DNA of 64,000 nucleotides, taken from NCBI RefSeq assembly GCF_000621165.1, contig NZ_KK211218.1, forward strand, positions 117,196 to 181,195, read 5' to 3'. Position 1 is the first letter of the stretch. Every line of letters starts with the position of its first letter. The stretch comes from Enterovibrio calviensis DSM 14347 (lineage in GTDB: Bacteria; Pseudomonadota; Gammaproteobacteria; Enterobacterales; Vibrionaceae). Shown here piece after piece: positions 1 to 8,954 of this stretch. Position numbers and translations under genes: made by a program. The notes below the pieces were generated by a model, which saw only the letters and a list, made by a program, of their open reading frames with translations, was not told where the DNA came from and searched no databases.

Positions 1-2588
1 AGAAGACTACTTGCTCGGAAAATGCCATCGTCATCGAGGTGTCGGGAAAGAGTGCTGTTGTCTAGCAGGTGCGTCATATTGATAGTGTCGCTGCCGGCTT
101 CAAAGTCGGTGATAGTGGCGTTATAAATGATGTTTTGGTCAGCGGAGGTGTAGCCGCCAATTTCAAACGTATCTTCGCCATCTCCCCCAGTTAAAATATG
201 GCTCCCTTGGTCTGCAATAAGGTGATCGTTTCCAGCTCCACCATAGAGTTCGTTGTTGCCTTTTTCGCTGTAAAGCGTGTCATCACCGTCTTCACCGTAA
301 AGCTTATCTGTGCCTGAATCGCCCCATATTTGGTCGTCGCCAGCGCCACCAAATACTTCATCATTGCCTGTGCCAGCTTTTATCTGGTCGTTGCCCATGC
401 CGCCATAAATAACGTCATTGCCCCATCCGCCATCAATATTGTCATCCCCGCCGAAGCCTTGAATCGTGTCATTGCCACCATACGTCGTAATTTGATTGTC
501 AGCGTTGTTCCCTAAAATCTGTTCATTTCCACTATTACCGATCACATTGAAAGAAATGTGATCGTTTGAAAGGGTGGAGACGTCTGTGTTTTTGAGTATG
601 ACTTGGAAATATTCATTAAACGTGAACACGGCCGATGAGCCTACTTGATCAGGGGTGATCGCCGATAGGTCAATACCCTCCAAGTCATAGGAATAGAATG
701 TGAGTGATAACGTGTCTACACCACCCGTAAAATCTTCTACTTGCGTAAACTGAAATTCGTCGTCGCGATAGAGATCTATATCGCGCCCAAGGATATCGAA
801 GTGGTCATTTCCTTCGCCTCCTACAAGGATGTCATTCCCACCAGTAGACGCTAAGTAATCATCCCCCGTACCACCATCTAGATATTCACTGGTGTTATTT
901 TTCCCTGAAAGTTGATTATCTTGGTCGTCACCAAAAATATTTTTTCCTTGAATGTCGTGGCTTGAAACATTGGGATTTTCAGTGGTTGTGTAGTGCCAGT
1001 TCTCATCAAGATGACCCTGCCAGTCGGCTAAAAGGTGGCTGTACGATGTGGCGCTAGTAAAGCTAAAGTCAGAGGCACTGATGTCTGATGATTGTGTTTT
1101 GTTTAGCGTAATGCTTGAACCATCAGGCAGCGTAATGCGGGTTGTAGAGTGAAATTGCTCAATCACCAGATCGTCCATGCTTTGTGCAAGGCTGGTATCA
1201 ATGCTGATGGTATCAACACCCAGCTCAAAGTCGACAATGCGGTCATTTCCGATGTTGGTAGTTTGTCCCTGGGTTGTTTCTTGGCTACGAAATATTGAAT
1301 GGCCGAAATGGAAGGTATCTGCACCGCTGCCACCGAACAGTAGCTGGTTACCACTATTGCCTGATAGGTAATCATCCCCCGTGCCACCAAAAAGTCGGGA
1401 ATTGCCGGCTGCCGATCCGTAAGCTTGTAATATATCGTTGCCAGATCCGCCGTTCAGAGTGTCGTCGGTGCCCAGACTAACGAGAATATCGTTGCCGCTA
1501 CCACCACGGAGGCTGTCTCCGCCAAACCCTTCCAAAAAGTCATTGCCAGCGCCCCCGATGCCGACGTCTTCAGTTGCGGCGTTTGTTGAGATGATGTCAT
1601 TGCCACCTGCACCAATAGCCAGTTCACTTTCACTGATGTTATCGTTTCCGATTGAGCCGTAAGCCTGATCGTAGCCGGCACCACCGATCAGTGTGTCGTC
1701 ACCCGTTCCGCTATAGAGAATGTCGTCGCCGAAACCACCAATAAGCTGGTTATCGCCACTTTGACCATACAGAACGTCGTTGCCTTTATTTCCATAAACC
1801 CAATCGTCGCCATTGCCAGCGTAAATGACATCGTCACCGTCGTTTCCATACAATAGGTCACTGTGGTCCCCGCCATCGATAGTGTCCTTGCCAATGCCGC
1901 CGTATATATAGTCACAGCCAGTACCACCTTCAAGATGATCATCTCCACCTTCTCCAAGAAGGTAATCATCGTCTGCATCACCAGAGAGAAAGTCAGCGTC
2001 ATCGCCTCCCTCTAGTCGATCAGTTCCTTCGCCACCATAAAGTTCATCCTCGCCTTGGCCTCCGTAGAGTTTGTCTGAACCGCTTCCGCCAAAGAGGGTG
2101 TCATCTCCCTCATCGCCTTCAAGCTCGTCATGGCCATCTTCACCGTAAAGTATGTCGTTGTCTTCACCGCCGGAAAGCTCATCGTTCTCGGTGCCGCCAT
2201 AGAGAACGTCTTCGCCAGCCTCGCCATAGAGTTGGTCTTCGCCATAGTTGCCATGAAGCTCATCATCGCCACTACCGCCATAGAGGTTATCGTTGTAGTT
2301 GGTCGGGTTGGAGGGAGATTCGCCGTCATCATTGACATCATCGCCATAGAGTTTGTCGTTACCCTCTCCACCATAGAGATAATCTCGTCGATTGCCACCG
2401 TGCAACTCATCGTCTCCGGCGAGGCCGTCAAGCCGGTCTGCACCACCAAGGCCAAAGATTCGGTCGTCTCCCTCCGTACCTTCTAATGTGTCGTTTTGAT
2501 TTGTCCCGACGATCTCGTTGACGGGTGTTTCTAGCGCACTGACTGACGTTGACTGTGTTTCTATAGAGCCTTCGTTATTATTAGACAT
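1..2588 (-). CDS. RTX-type calcium-binding repeat protein, 3' end outside window
   Basis: The frame is open from an ATG at 2588, preceded by GGAGAAAGGT, to the left edge, so at least 862 residues are present and the C terminus is missing. The protein begins MSNNNEGS and consists mostly of glycine- and aspartate-rich nonapeptides of the GGxGxDxLx type, which in RTX proteins form calcium-binding parallel beta-rolls. Such proteins usually leave the cell by type I secretion using a C-terminal signal, which is not visible here, and no TolC/HlyB/HlyD genes lie in the window. It is a tandem paralogue of the gene at 3144-6233, with the same module order. Its first roughly 188 bases in the window are almost identical to 3703-3890. 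The secreted or surface role is inferred from the family; adhesin-like or unknown function is equally possible. Confidence 0.88.
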   Translation of the reverse strand, partial: MSNNNEGSIETQSTSVSALETPVNEIVGTNQNDTLEGTEGDDRIFGLGGADRLDGLAGDDELHGGNRRDYLYGGEGNDKLYGDDVNDDGESPSNPTNYNDNLYGGSGDDELHGNYGEDQLYGEAGEDVLYGGTENDELSGGEDNDILYGEDGHDELEGDEGDDTLFGGSGSDKLYGGQGEDELYGGEGTDRLEGGDDADFLSGDADDDYLLGEGGDDHLEGGTGCDYIYGGIGKDTIDGGDHSDLLYGNDGDDVIYAGNGDDWVYGNKGNDVLYGQSGDNQLIGGFGDDILYSGTGDDTLIGGAGYDQAYGSIGNDNISESELAIGAGGNDIISTNAATEDVGIGGAGNDFLEGFGGDSLRGGSGNDILVSLGTDDTLNGGSGNDILQAYGSAAGNSRLFGGTGDDYLSGNSGNQLLFGGSGADTFHFGHSIFRSQETTQGQTTNIGNDRIVDFELGVDTISIDTSLAQSMDDLVIEQFHSTTRITLPDGSSITLNKTQSSDISASDFSFTSATSYSHLLADWQGHLDENWHYTTTENPNVSSHDIQGKNIFGDDQDNQLSGKNNTSEYLDGGTGDDYLASTGGNDILVGGEGNDHFDILGRDIDLYRDDEFQFTQVEDFTGGVDTLSLTFYSYDLEGIDLSAITPDQVGSSAVFTFNEYFQVILKNTDVSTLSNDHISFNVIGNSGNEQILGNNADNQITTYGGNDTIQGFGGDDNIDGGWGNDVIYGGMGNDQIKAGTGNDEVFGGAGDDQIWGDSGTDKLYGEDGDDTLYSEKGNNELYGGAGNDHLIADQGSHILTGGDGEDTFEIGGYTSADQNIIYNATITDFEAGSDTINMTHLLDNSTLSRHLDDDGIFRASSL

Positions 2589-3143
2589 ACCTTTCTCCGT
2601 GAGATGAATTCGCCGCAACGGTTGAATGCGAGTGGCTGGTGCGGACTTTGATGCTTGAAACTGCGGCTATTATTTTTGTATGCCACAACGGGCATTTAAC
2701 TAAATGATGTAGCTGAAATCTGTAGCATTCTTTAGACAGGTAAACGGCACTCTGCATGGCTTCACAATATCAATCTAAATCACCAGAACCCCATCCCATT
2801 GCCTCGAAAATCAACGGATAGAAATAGAACATGCTTTAGACAAAGAAGGGCAAAAATAGACATCGGAGAGTGGTCAAAGCGAAATTTTTATATTTATAAT
2901 CAATTAATTAATGATTTTCCGGTTCGGTTTCTTGATGTGGTAAACGTCGTTTACATGCATTGTTGGTGATCAATTCAATGGTGAGTGTGAAGAGTATGTT
3001 TCGCTGTTGCAGGGGAGGGGATTGAACCCAAACCTTGTGTGGCTTTCTTGAATCAATGTGAGCGAAAGGTTTTGGGGCAATGTTGAAGAAAGCACAACCC
3101 CCATTCATTGGGGATTGTGACGAATCGAATCGTGTACTACTAA
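2589..3143. other. Intergenic region between the two RTX genes
   Basis: I see no convincing gene here. A leftward 66-codon ORF (2908-3108) has no family resemblance and a poor start context. The part next to the upstream RTX gene includes a block shared with the promoter region of the second gene (see 2709-2739). No clear rho-independent terminator was found after the second RTX gene. Confidence 0.5.
2709..2739 (-). promoter_or_regulatory. Conserved upstream block of RTX gene 1
   Basis: A 31-base block with core GAAATCTGTA and ending TTAGACAG (plus-strand reading) lies about 120 bases upstream of the RTX start. The same block, with several substitutions, lies at 6355-6385 at a similar distance upstream of the second RTX gene, while the sequence between block and start is more diverged. 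It was either duplicated with the gene or retained as a promoter or operator. The regulator is unknown. Confidence 0.4.
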
Positions 3144-6100
3144 TCAGATTGAATAAAAGAACTCAAAGTCATTGGCACTAATGTCAGTGGCGTCTATCCC
3201 TTTGAGAAGCACGTTGACGTGGTCAGCCGTTACTGGTTCGTCCCGATAGGTGTATGCGCGGAACATCTGCACCAGGGTGTCATCTCCTTGTTGAGTGATG
3301 ATGAAGTCATTGAAATCCATTTGTTCGTGGAAGTAATCATTGAACGCGATTTTGTCTTCGCCGATGACGAAGTCGGTGATGGTGTCGGTTTCAACGTCGC
3401 TGGTGTAGTTGGCACGTTCGTCACTCACCACGAAAGTATCGGCACCGTTACCGCCAGTGAGCGTATCTTCGCCGGCGTCGCCTTGAAGCCAATCATTACC
3501 TTTACCACCTTCCAACGTATCATTGCCACTGCGGCCCATCAGCGTGTCGTTACCGTCCCAACCCACAATGTGATTCGCGCTGTTTCGTCCGAACAATGTA
3601 AAGTTGAATTGATCGCCAGAAATATCGGCCAGATCGACGTTCTCGAGCGTGACTGTCACGTTCTGAGAAGCGTCCAATATGACGTCATCGCCCCCTTGTT
3701 CGAGAAGACTACTTGCTCGGAAAATGCCATCGTCATCGAGGTGTCGGGAAAGAGTGCTGTTGTCTAGCAGGTGCGTCATATTGATAGTGTCGCTGCCGGC
3801 CTCAAAGTCGGTGATAGTGGCGTTATAAATGATGTTTTGGTCAGCGTAGGTGTAGCCGCCAATTTCAAACGTATCTTCGCCATCTCCTCCTGTTAGCGTG
3901 TGATTTCCTTGTTTTGTCAGAAGGAAGTCGTTACCTGCACCACCGTCGAGTTCGTTATAGCCGCCTCCAGTATCGTAGATTTTGTCGTCGCCATCGCCAC
4001 CATAGAGCTTGTCACTGCCTGAATCGCCCCATATTTGGTCGTTACCTGCGCCACCAAAAATCGTGTCATTGCCTAAACCGCCATCGATGATGTCATCACC
4101 GCCAAGGCCATGAATCGAGTCATGCCCATCGCGTGCATCTATTTCGTTAACCGCATCGTTTCCTATAATCTCCTCGCTCCCGTTATTGCAGATCACGCCG
4201 AAAGAGATTTGGTCGTTGGAGATAGAGGAAATATCGGTGTTTTTCAGTACCACATGGAAATAATCACTAAACGCAAACACACTTGACGATCCGACTTGCT
4301 CAGGAGTGATTGCTGATAGGTCGATCCCCTTTACGTCAAACGAATAGAAATTGATTGTTAGCGTGTCTACGCCAGCAGAATAATCTTCGACTTGTGTAAT
4401 TTGTGTGTCATGGGAGCTACCATATTTTTCAATGCCGAACCTTTCTGAGATAACAAAGGCATCATTTCCTTCACCACCAACCAGAATGTCGTTCCCGCCT
4501 GTGGACACCAAATAATCGTCGCCTGCGCCGCCATCTAAGTATTCGCTGGTATGGGTGCCGCCCGATAAACGATTGTCCTGATGGTTACCGAACAGTTTTT
4601 CCCCTTGGCTGTTCCCCAATGAAATATCTTGGTTGTTCTCGGTGGCGTAGTGCCAGTTTTCTTCCAAGTGAGCTTGCCAACCCGCGAGCAGATCGCTGTA
4701 AGTCGCAGTGGCAGTAAAGGCGAATGCAGACGCACTAAGGTCAGTGGCGTTGGTGTTGTTTAGAGTGATGGTTGAACCATCGTTCAGGGTAATGCGTGTT
4801 GTGGCGCCATATTGCTCAATGACCAGATCATCTATGCTTTGCGCTAGGCGAGTATCAATGCTGATGGTATCGACACCTAGTTCAAAATCGACAATGCGAT
4901 CATCGCCGATAACAGGGATTTGCGTTGTGGTTGTTTGGTCGGCACGAAAGAGAGAATGGCCGAAATGAAACGTATCAGCGCCGCTGCCACCAAACATAAG
5001 CTGGTTGCCAGCGTTACCCGAAAGGTAATCATTCCCTGTGCCGCCATAGAGACGAGAGTTGCTCGCAGCCGAGCCATCAGCTTGTAAGATATCGTTACCA
5101 GCGCCGCCGCGAAGTGTGTCGTCCCCTCCTAAGCTAATCAGCACATCGTCACCAGAGCCGCCGCGAAGCTGGTCATTACCATGGCCTTCAAGCCAATCAT
5201 TCCCCGCGCCACCAATACCAACGTCTGCCGACACTGAGTTTGTTGAGATGATGTCATTACCGCCGCCACCAATGGCGAGTTCACTTTCGCTGATGGTATC
5301 TTGGCCTGTCGAGCCATAAGCCAGATCGTCGCCAGAACCACCAATCAATATGTTGTTGCCACTGCTCGCATAGAGAATGTCATTGCCTTGATCGCCTAAA
5401 AGCTTGTCGTCGCCACTTTGCCCATCAAGAATGTCGTCTCCTTTGCCGCCGTAGAGCCTGTCGGTACCCGTGCCGCCGAAGAGTGAATCGTTCCCGTCAT
5501 TGCCATACAAGTAGTCGTTCCCGTCATCGCCGTAGAGCGTATCGTTTCCTTTCCCACCATGGAGGCTGTCATTGCCTGTGCCCCCATTGAGACGATCTTC
5601 TCCCGTTTCCCCTAAAAGGTTGTCATTTCCGTCATCACCCCATAAAGAATCATCGCCATCGCCTCCTTCTAACGTATCGCGATCGGAACCGCCATGAAGT
5701 CGATCTGCGCCTTCGCCGCCCGTCAGGTTGTCATCGCCACTGCCACCGAATAGGGTGTCTTCGCCTTCATCTCCATACATGTAGTCGTTACCTTCTTCAC
5801 CATGCAGGGTATCGTTGTTTTCACCGCCCCGCAGGTAGTCGGTTTCTGTGCCACCATAGAGTATGTCGTCGCCAGCTTCGCCATAAATACTGTCATGACC
5901 GTAGTAGCCATACAGTTCATCGTTGCCATTGCCGCCGTAGAGTTCGTCTCCGTAGTTATAAACGTCGGTGGGAGAGTTTTCGTCATCGCCATAGAGCTTG
6001 TCATTACCGTCGCCGCCATACAGGGTATCTCGTCGATTTCCTCCATATAGCTCGTCATCTCCTCCGTATCCATAGAGCTTGTCACTCCCTCCCAAGCCAA

Positions 6101-6233
6101 GAATGCGATCGCTCTCCTCTGTTCCTTCTAAGGTGTCAGGTTGAATTGTGCCGATTATTTCGTTGAATGATGCGCTTGTTGCGCTCACTGACGTTGAATG
6201 TGTTTCTGTTGAACCTTCGTTTTCGTTGGACAT
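3144..6233 (-). CDS. RTX-type calcium-binding repeat protein (1029 aa)
   Basis: The protein starts MSNENEGSTET at the ATG at 6233, right after GGAGAAAGGT; a longer in-frame TTG start at 6263 lacks an RBS. After about 40 residues without repeats it has long arrays of GGxGxDxLxG nonapeptides (residues about 40-400, 540-590, 690-770 and 860-920). These are separated by non-repeat beta-rich modules that begin with DTFxF or DTFEI and contain FxxGxDTI. The repeats predict calcium-dependent folding and probable type I secretion; no transporter is nearby. The last 190 residues have no counterpart inside the truncated paralogue's visible part. It ends FEFFYSI with a TGA stop. No enzymatic domain is recognisable, so a structural or adhesive role is an inference. 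Confidence 0.92.
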   Translation of the reverse strand: MSNENEGSTETHSTSVSATSASFNEIIGTIQPDTLEGTEESDRILGLGGSDKLYGYGGDDELYGGNRRDTLYGGDGNDKLYGDDENSPTDVYNYGDELYGGNGNDELYGYYGHDSIYGEAGDDILYGGTETDYLRGGENNDTLHGEEGNDYMYGDEGEDTLFGGSGDDNLTGGEGADRLHGGSDRDTLEGGDGDDSLWGDDGNDNLLGETGEDRLNGGTGNDSLHGGKGNDTLYGDDGNDYLYGNDGNDSLFGGTGTDRLYGGKGDDILDGQSGDDKLLGDQGNDILYASSGNNILIGGSGDDLAYGSTGQDTISESELAIGGGGNDIISTNSVSADVGIGGAGNDWLEGHGNDQLRGGSGDDVLISLGGDDTLRGGAGNDILQADGSAASNSRLYGGTGNDYLSGNAGNQLMFGGSGADTFHFGHSLFRADQTTTTQIPVIGDDRIVDFELGVDTISIDTRLAQSIDDLVIEQYGATTRITLNDGSTITLNNTNATDLSASAFAFTATATYSDLLAGWQAHLEENWHYATENNQDISLGNSQGEKLFGNHQDNRLSGGTHTSEYLDGGAGDDYLVSTGGNDILVGGEGNDAFVISERFGIEKYGSSHDTQITQVEDYSAGVDTLTINFYSFDVKGIDLSAITPEQVGSSSVFAFSDYFHVVLKNTDISSISNDQISFGVICNNGSEEIIGNDAVNEIDARDGHDSIHGLGGDDIIDGGLGNDTIFGGAGNDQIWGDSGSDKLYGGDGDDKIYDTGGGYNELDGGAGNDFLLTKQGNHTLTGGDGEDTFEIGGYTYADQNIIYNATITDFEAGSDTINMTHLLDNSTLSRHLDDDGIFRASSLLEQGGDDVILDASQNVTVTLENVDLADISGDQFNFTLFGRNSANHIVGWDGNDTLMGRSGNDTLEGGKGNDWLQGDAGEDTLTGGNGADTFVVSDERANYTSDVETDTITDFVIGEDKIAFNDYFHEQMDFNDFIITQQGDDTLVQMFRAYTYRDEPVTADHVNVLLKGIDATDISANDFEFFYSI

Positions 6234-6354
6234 ACCTTTCTCCATGAGATGGATTCCGCGCAACGTTGAATGCGGTGTTAACGACGCGGACGCTAATGCT
6301 GATGAACAGTGGCGTTATTATTGGTTTACCACTGACACCATTAGACGAAAGGAG

Positions 6355-6385
6355 CTAGTAGAAATCTGTATTATTTATTAGACAG
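6355..6385 (-). promoter_or_regulatory. Conserved upstream block of RTX gene 2
   Basis: Counterpart of 2709-2739: same 31-base length, same GAAATCTGTA core and GACAG end. It lies about 120 bases upstream of the RTX gene 2 start. The two paralogues are probably under the same control, but no -10/-35 assignment is secure. Confidence 0.4.
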
Positions 6386-6391
6386 TTATGG

Positions 6392-6595
6392 TTAGGGATG
6401 TATACCTTCACAAAGCGATAAAAAATCACAAATCTCGCTGAGCAACATTCTTTCGTTGCGGAGCTTCTGCACGCGCAGGCACAAATCAGTCATCCAGATG
6501 GCGGCATGATGATCTGGATTAAGAACCTTAAACTGGATACGCAAGCGTTCATCACGTGGGTGCTTGGCTTTGGTATAGGAATAGGTATATTTCAT
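6392..6595 (-). CDS. Small hypothetical protein (67 aa)
   Basis: An ATG-initiated ORF reading MKYTYSYTKAKHPRDERLR, ending just upstream of the RTX gene 2 control block. It is charged, soluble and lacks membrane segments or cysteine motifs. Its mid-part (LNPDHHAAIWMTDLCLRVQKL) looks like ordinary protein rather than shadow translation. I do not recognise a family. The start context is AT-rich with no strong Shine-Dalgarno, so it could be spurious. Confidence 0.4.
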   Translation of the reverse strand: MKYTYSYTKAKHPRDERLRIQFKVLNPDHHAAIWMTDLCLRVQKLRNERMLLSEICDFLSLCEGIHP

Positions 6596-6759
6596 TTGTG
6601 ACTAATTTAATAACCAAATAAATAATCGCCCATTGTTCTATATTTCATTGCCTTATCTCTGTGTTTCTATCCTGTTATACCCACCATTCCAAATCCGATT
6701 TGTGTTAATTCAATTTAAATTCAAAACTAATAGTGTCTGAATTATTCAAAGGAAGAATC

Positions 6760-7272
6760 ATGATTAATTTAAACTCTTTGGTTTCAGCCGTTCACCTGAG
6801 CGTGACTAAAGCCAATCAGGCACTTCAAAATGAAAACCAGGAGTTGATCAATCGTTTCTTTGACGCTGTGCCAAGCAGTGAATCAGGAAAGCTTGGTGGG
6901 TCGGAAGGTTCTGATAATGATGGTGAAACCACATATCGCCCTAAATACGTGACCATCGAATATCCGACAGAAACTTCTGAAGGCATTCATACAATAAGTG
7001 TCGATGTTCCTCTGCTGACACTTGTTCCTGTTGCCAGCCCAAGAGTGAGTGAAGTGAAATTTAGAACCAATTTAGAAGTGAATGTGAATGAAAGTAATGG
7101 GCTTGATGTTTCATTCGCTGGAAATAATAACGGCGGTTTGTTCAAGGCTGGAAAAAAAGAGAATCCAACCGCTGAACTTGAAATTACCATTAATGCCGAT
7201 GAACCGCCTGAAGGACTAAAAAAATTGGTTGAAGGTTATGAAAGAGCACTGAGAGCACAAATCCCAGGTTAA
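6760..7272 (+). CDS. DUF2589-family protein (170 aa)
   Basis: The ATG at 6760 follows AAGGAAG; an upstream GTG at 6733 in frame is less likely. Residues 1-45 are helical (MINLNSLVSAVHLSVTKANQ). The middle carries ISVDVPLLTLVPVASPRVSEV, which closely matches the DVPLLTIVPLNSL segment of the next gene. That pattern is typical of DUF2589 proteins as I remember them; their biochemical function is unknown. The C terminus is an amphipathic helix (LKKLVEGYERALRAQ). It is probably co-transcribed with the 7321 gene 48 bases downstream. It has no signal peptide, so it should be cytoplasmic or a cargo of an unknown export route. Confidence 0.75.
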   Translation: MINLNSLVSAVHLSVTKANQALQNENQELINRFFDAVPSSESGKLGGSEGSDNDGETTYRPKYVTIEYPTETSEGIHTISVDVPLLTLVPVASPRVSEVKFRTNLEVNVNESNGLDVSFAGNNNGGLFKAGKKENPTAELEITINADEPPEGLKKLVEGYERALRAQIPG

Positions 7273-7320
7273 TGGGTGCGGGCTTCATTTTGTAAATATT
7301 CATCTATCAGGAGAAATACC

Positions 7321-8016
7321 ATGCCAGACGTCAGCACAGGACCAGCACTAGTCTCTATGGCGCAGCAATTCGCAGGATTGCCAATGCGCTCATTAATCGG
7401 CGGCCCACTCAATGCCGCGGCACAAGCCAATAGCATGATGGCCGTTACCCAGACCAAATTTATGTTGGACACCTGCTTCAACAAGAAATCAGACACAGAC
7501 GGCAAAGGCAATGACACGCTAGAGCCCATTATGGTGACCATGCAAATCACCCGAGGGATAATATCCGAAGGGGAAGCGAAAGAGGGCGAAGCACCGGATG
7601 TGAACGTAACAGAAGTCACTACCCAATTTGATGTCCCCCTTTTGACGATTGTTCCGCTCAATTCCTTAGGTGTCGATAACGTGCAGGTCGACTTTGAGAT
7701 GGAAGTGAAATCGAGCTATTCAGACGAATCGTCGCAGTCAACGTCCAGCAAAACCAGTGAACAGGGCAGCTTCTCCGCCAAGCTGGGTGAGGGCTGGTGG
7801 TCTGTGGAAGTGAAAGGCAGCATCAGTCACGACAGTCAGTCTGCTTCTGCGCAAAAGTCATCCTATCAAAAGAGTAACAATGCCAAGTACACGGTGAGTG
7901 TTCATGCAGGCCAGCTTTCGCTGCCTCAGGGCGTCACGACCATTATTCAAGCGTTCACTAACAGCATCAGTCCGATCACACTGGGTTCCGCAAAAGCTGC
8001 GGAAAAATCGTCTTAA
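7321..8016 (+). CDS. DUF2589-family protein (231 aa)
   Basis: Starts at ATG 7321 after AGGAGAAATACC. The N-terminal 60 residues (MPDVSTGPALVSMAQQFAGL, then PMRSLIGGPLNAAAQAN) match the usual DUF2589 opening. A beta-rich centre follows with FDVPLLTIVPLNSLGVDNV, then a Ser/Thr/Gln-rich stretch (about residues 135-185) and a C-terminal amphipathic region. It is longer than the upstream copy because of the Ser-rich insert. There is no signal peptide or catalytic motif. It is the second gene of an apparent operon closed by a strong terminator at 8058-8110. Function unknown. Confidence 0.8.
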   Translation: MPDVSTGPALVSMAQQFAGLPMRSLIGGPLNAAAQANSMMAVTQTKFMLDTCFNKKSDTDGKGNDTLEPIMVTMQITRGIISEGEAKEGEAPDVNVTEVTTQFDVPLLTIVPLNSLGVDNVQVDFEMEVKSSYSDESSQSTSSKTSEQGSFSAKLGEGWWSVEVKGSISHDSQSASAQKSSYQKSNNAKYTVSVHAGQLSLPQGVTTIIQAFTNSISPITLGSAKAAEKSS

Positions 8017-8057
8017 CCTCATCCTCAATTAATTGAATTCACTGTGTGATTTTATCC

Positions 8058-8110
8058 CCCGGCTGTACACCGGACGGAGCGATACGCTCTTTTATCAGCC
8101 GGGCTTTTTT
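8058..8110 (+). terminator. Rho-independent terminator after the DUF2589 pair
   Basis: Stem CCCGGCTG (8058-8065) pairs with CAGCCGGG (8096-8103) and is followed by CTTTTTTTT. The 30-base loop is long and GC-rich, so a partly internal secondary hairpin is likely. Confidence 0.85.
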
Positions 8111-8128
8111 TGAATAGGAGCATCATTG

Positions 8129-8350
8129 ATGAAAAGCCAATTACCTTGCCCTGATTGCCGGACAAGCATCTCCTTTGATGTCAGCTTGCTGTTGTCTGGC
8201 ACCTCATTTTCATGCCCTTGCTGCGCACTGAAATTTAGCTTAGATCCTAGTAGCAAACCACAGTTGAGCAAAGCGGTAGAAGGCTTCGCAGAACTTAAGC
8301 GGTTAGATAACGAAGCAAAACACGCGTCTACGAACGTGATGAGAGGCTGA
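8129..8350 (+). CDS. Zinc-ribbon microprotein (73 aa)
   Basis: The ATG at 8129 follows TAGGAG. The protein carries two cysteine pairs, CPDC near residue 8 and CPCC near residue 30, in a treble-clef or zinc-ribbon arrangement, then a short charged tail. Its stop is one base before the start of the lipoprotein gene at 8352, so the two are probably translated together. The AGGAG immediately after the terminator suggests either read-through or a new promoter overlapping the terminator. Metal binding is inferred from the cysteines; no enzyme family is recognised. Confidence 0.75.
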   Translation: MKSQLPCPDCRTSISFDVSLLLSGTSFSCPCCALKFSLDPSSKPQLSKAVEGFAELKRLDNEAKHASTNVMRG

Positions 8351-8351
8351 C

Positions 8352-8795
8352 ATGAAATATTTTAGTACTTCAACCCAATCAATTTCTCTGGTGACGGTTT
8401 TGGCCCTGCTGCTATCAGGTTGCATCAAACAGGATAGAGAGGTTGAAAACCTTGCGCTCGGTGCGAATCCCCCGTTGAAAACAGGGTTGGTGATTCGGGC
8501 TGGGCAATGTTCAGCAACGGCGTTTAAAAACGGCAGTGGTGTTCATGTGGCTAGCGATGGCGATACCATTTCAGGTCTGAGTGTTAACTGCACAACAAAT
8601 ACGAGTAATAAAGCCGTCTATTCCAATTACCTGACGGGCATTGGCGGATATAGCCAGTACTGTGTTTCAACGGTAGCGGGGCTAAACGGCGTAGGTGCTA
8701 AAGTGGTCGCAGACCCGATTAAAGGAAATTCAGAGCACTGCTTGCTATCAGGCAAGGCGAGTAAGATTGCCGGTAAATTAGCTAAGTATCCCTAG
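8352..8795 (+). CDS. Cysteine-containing lipoprotein (147 aa)
   Basis: The signal sequence (SLVTVLALLLSGC) ends in a lipobox with acylation cysteine at about residue 24, so the product should be a membrane-anchored lipoprotein. The mature part contains four further cysteines (AGQCS, VNCTT, QYCVS, EHCLL) that could form two disulfides in the periplasm. It is small, glycine/serine-rich and without a recognised domain. It is the last gene of the rightward island operon, closed by the terminator at 8847-8883. Confidence 0.75.
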   Translation: MKYFSTSTQSISLVTVLALLLSGCIKQDREVENLALGANPPLKTGLVIRAGQCSATAFKNGSGVHVASDGDTISGLSVNCTTNTSNKAVYSNYLTGIGGYSQYCVSTVAGLNGVGAKVVADPIKGNSEHCLLSGKASKIAGKLAKYP

Positions 8796-8846
8796 CGTGC
8801 ATGTGAGATTTAACTCATTGTTGTTAAGCGATAAATATCAACTATT

Positions 8847-8883
8847 AAACGGCGTTTAATCCAGAAGATTAAACGCCGTTTTT
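8847..8883. terminator. Strong bidirectional terminator
   Basis: A near-perfect 15-bp stem (AAACGGCGTTTAATC paired with GATTAAACGCCGTTT) with a 6-base loop and flanking A/T runs. It separates the rightward lipoprotein gene from the leftward phosphorylase-like gene. Confidence 0.9.
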
Positions 8884-8954
8884 GTTCTGTCTGTACTCGT
8901 GGGGTTGGGTTCGTTGGCTTGGCTTGGCTAAGCTTTGACTTGGATTAGATTGGA

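Noticed and set aside
2908-3108. Leftward 66-codon ORF between RTX genes
   Set aside because: No family resemblance, poor start context, likely chance.
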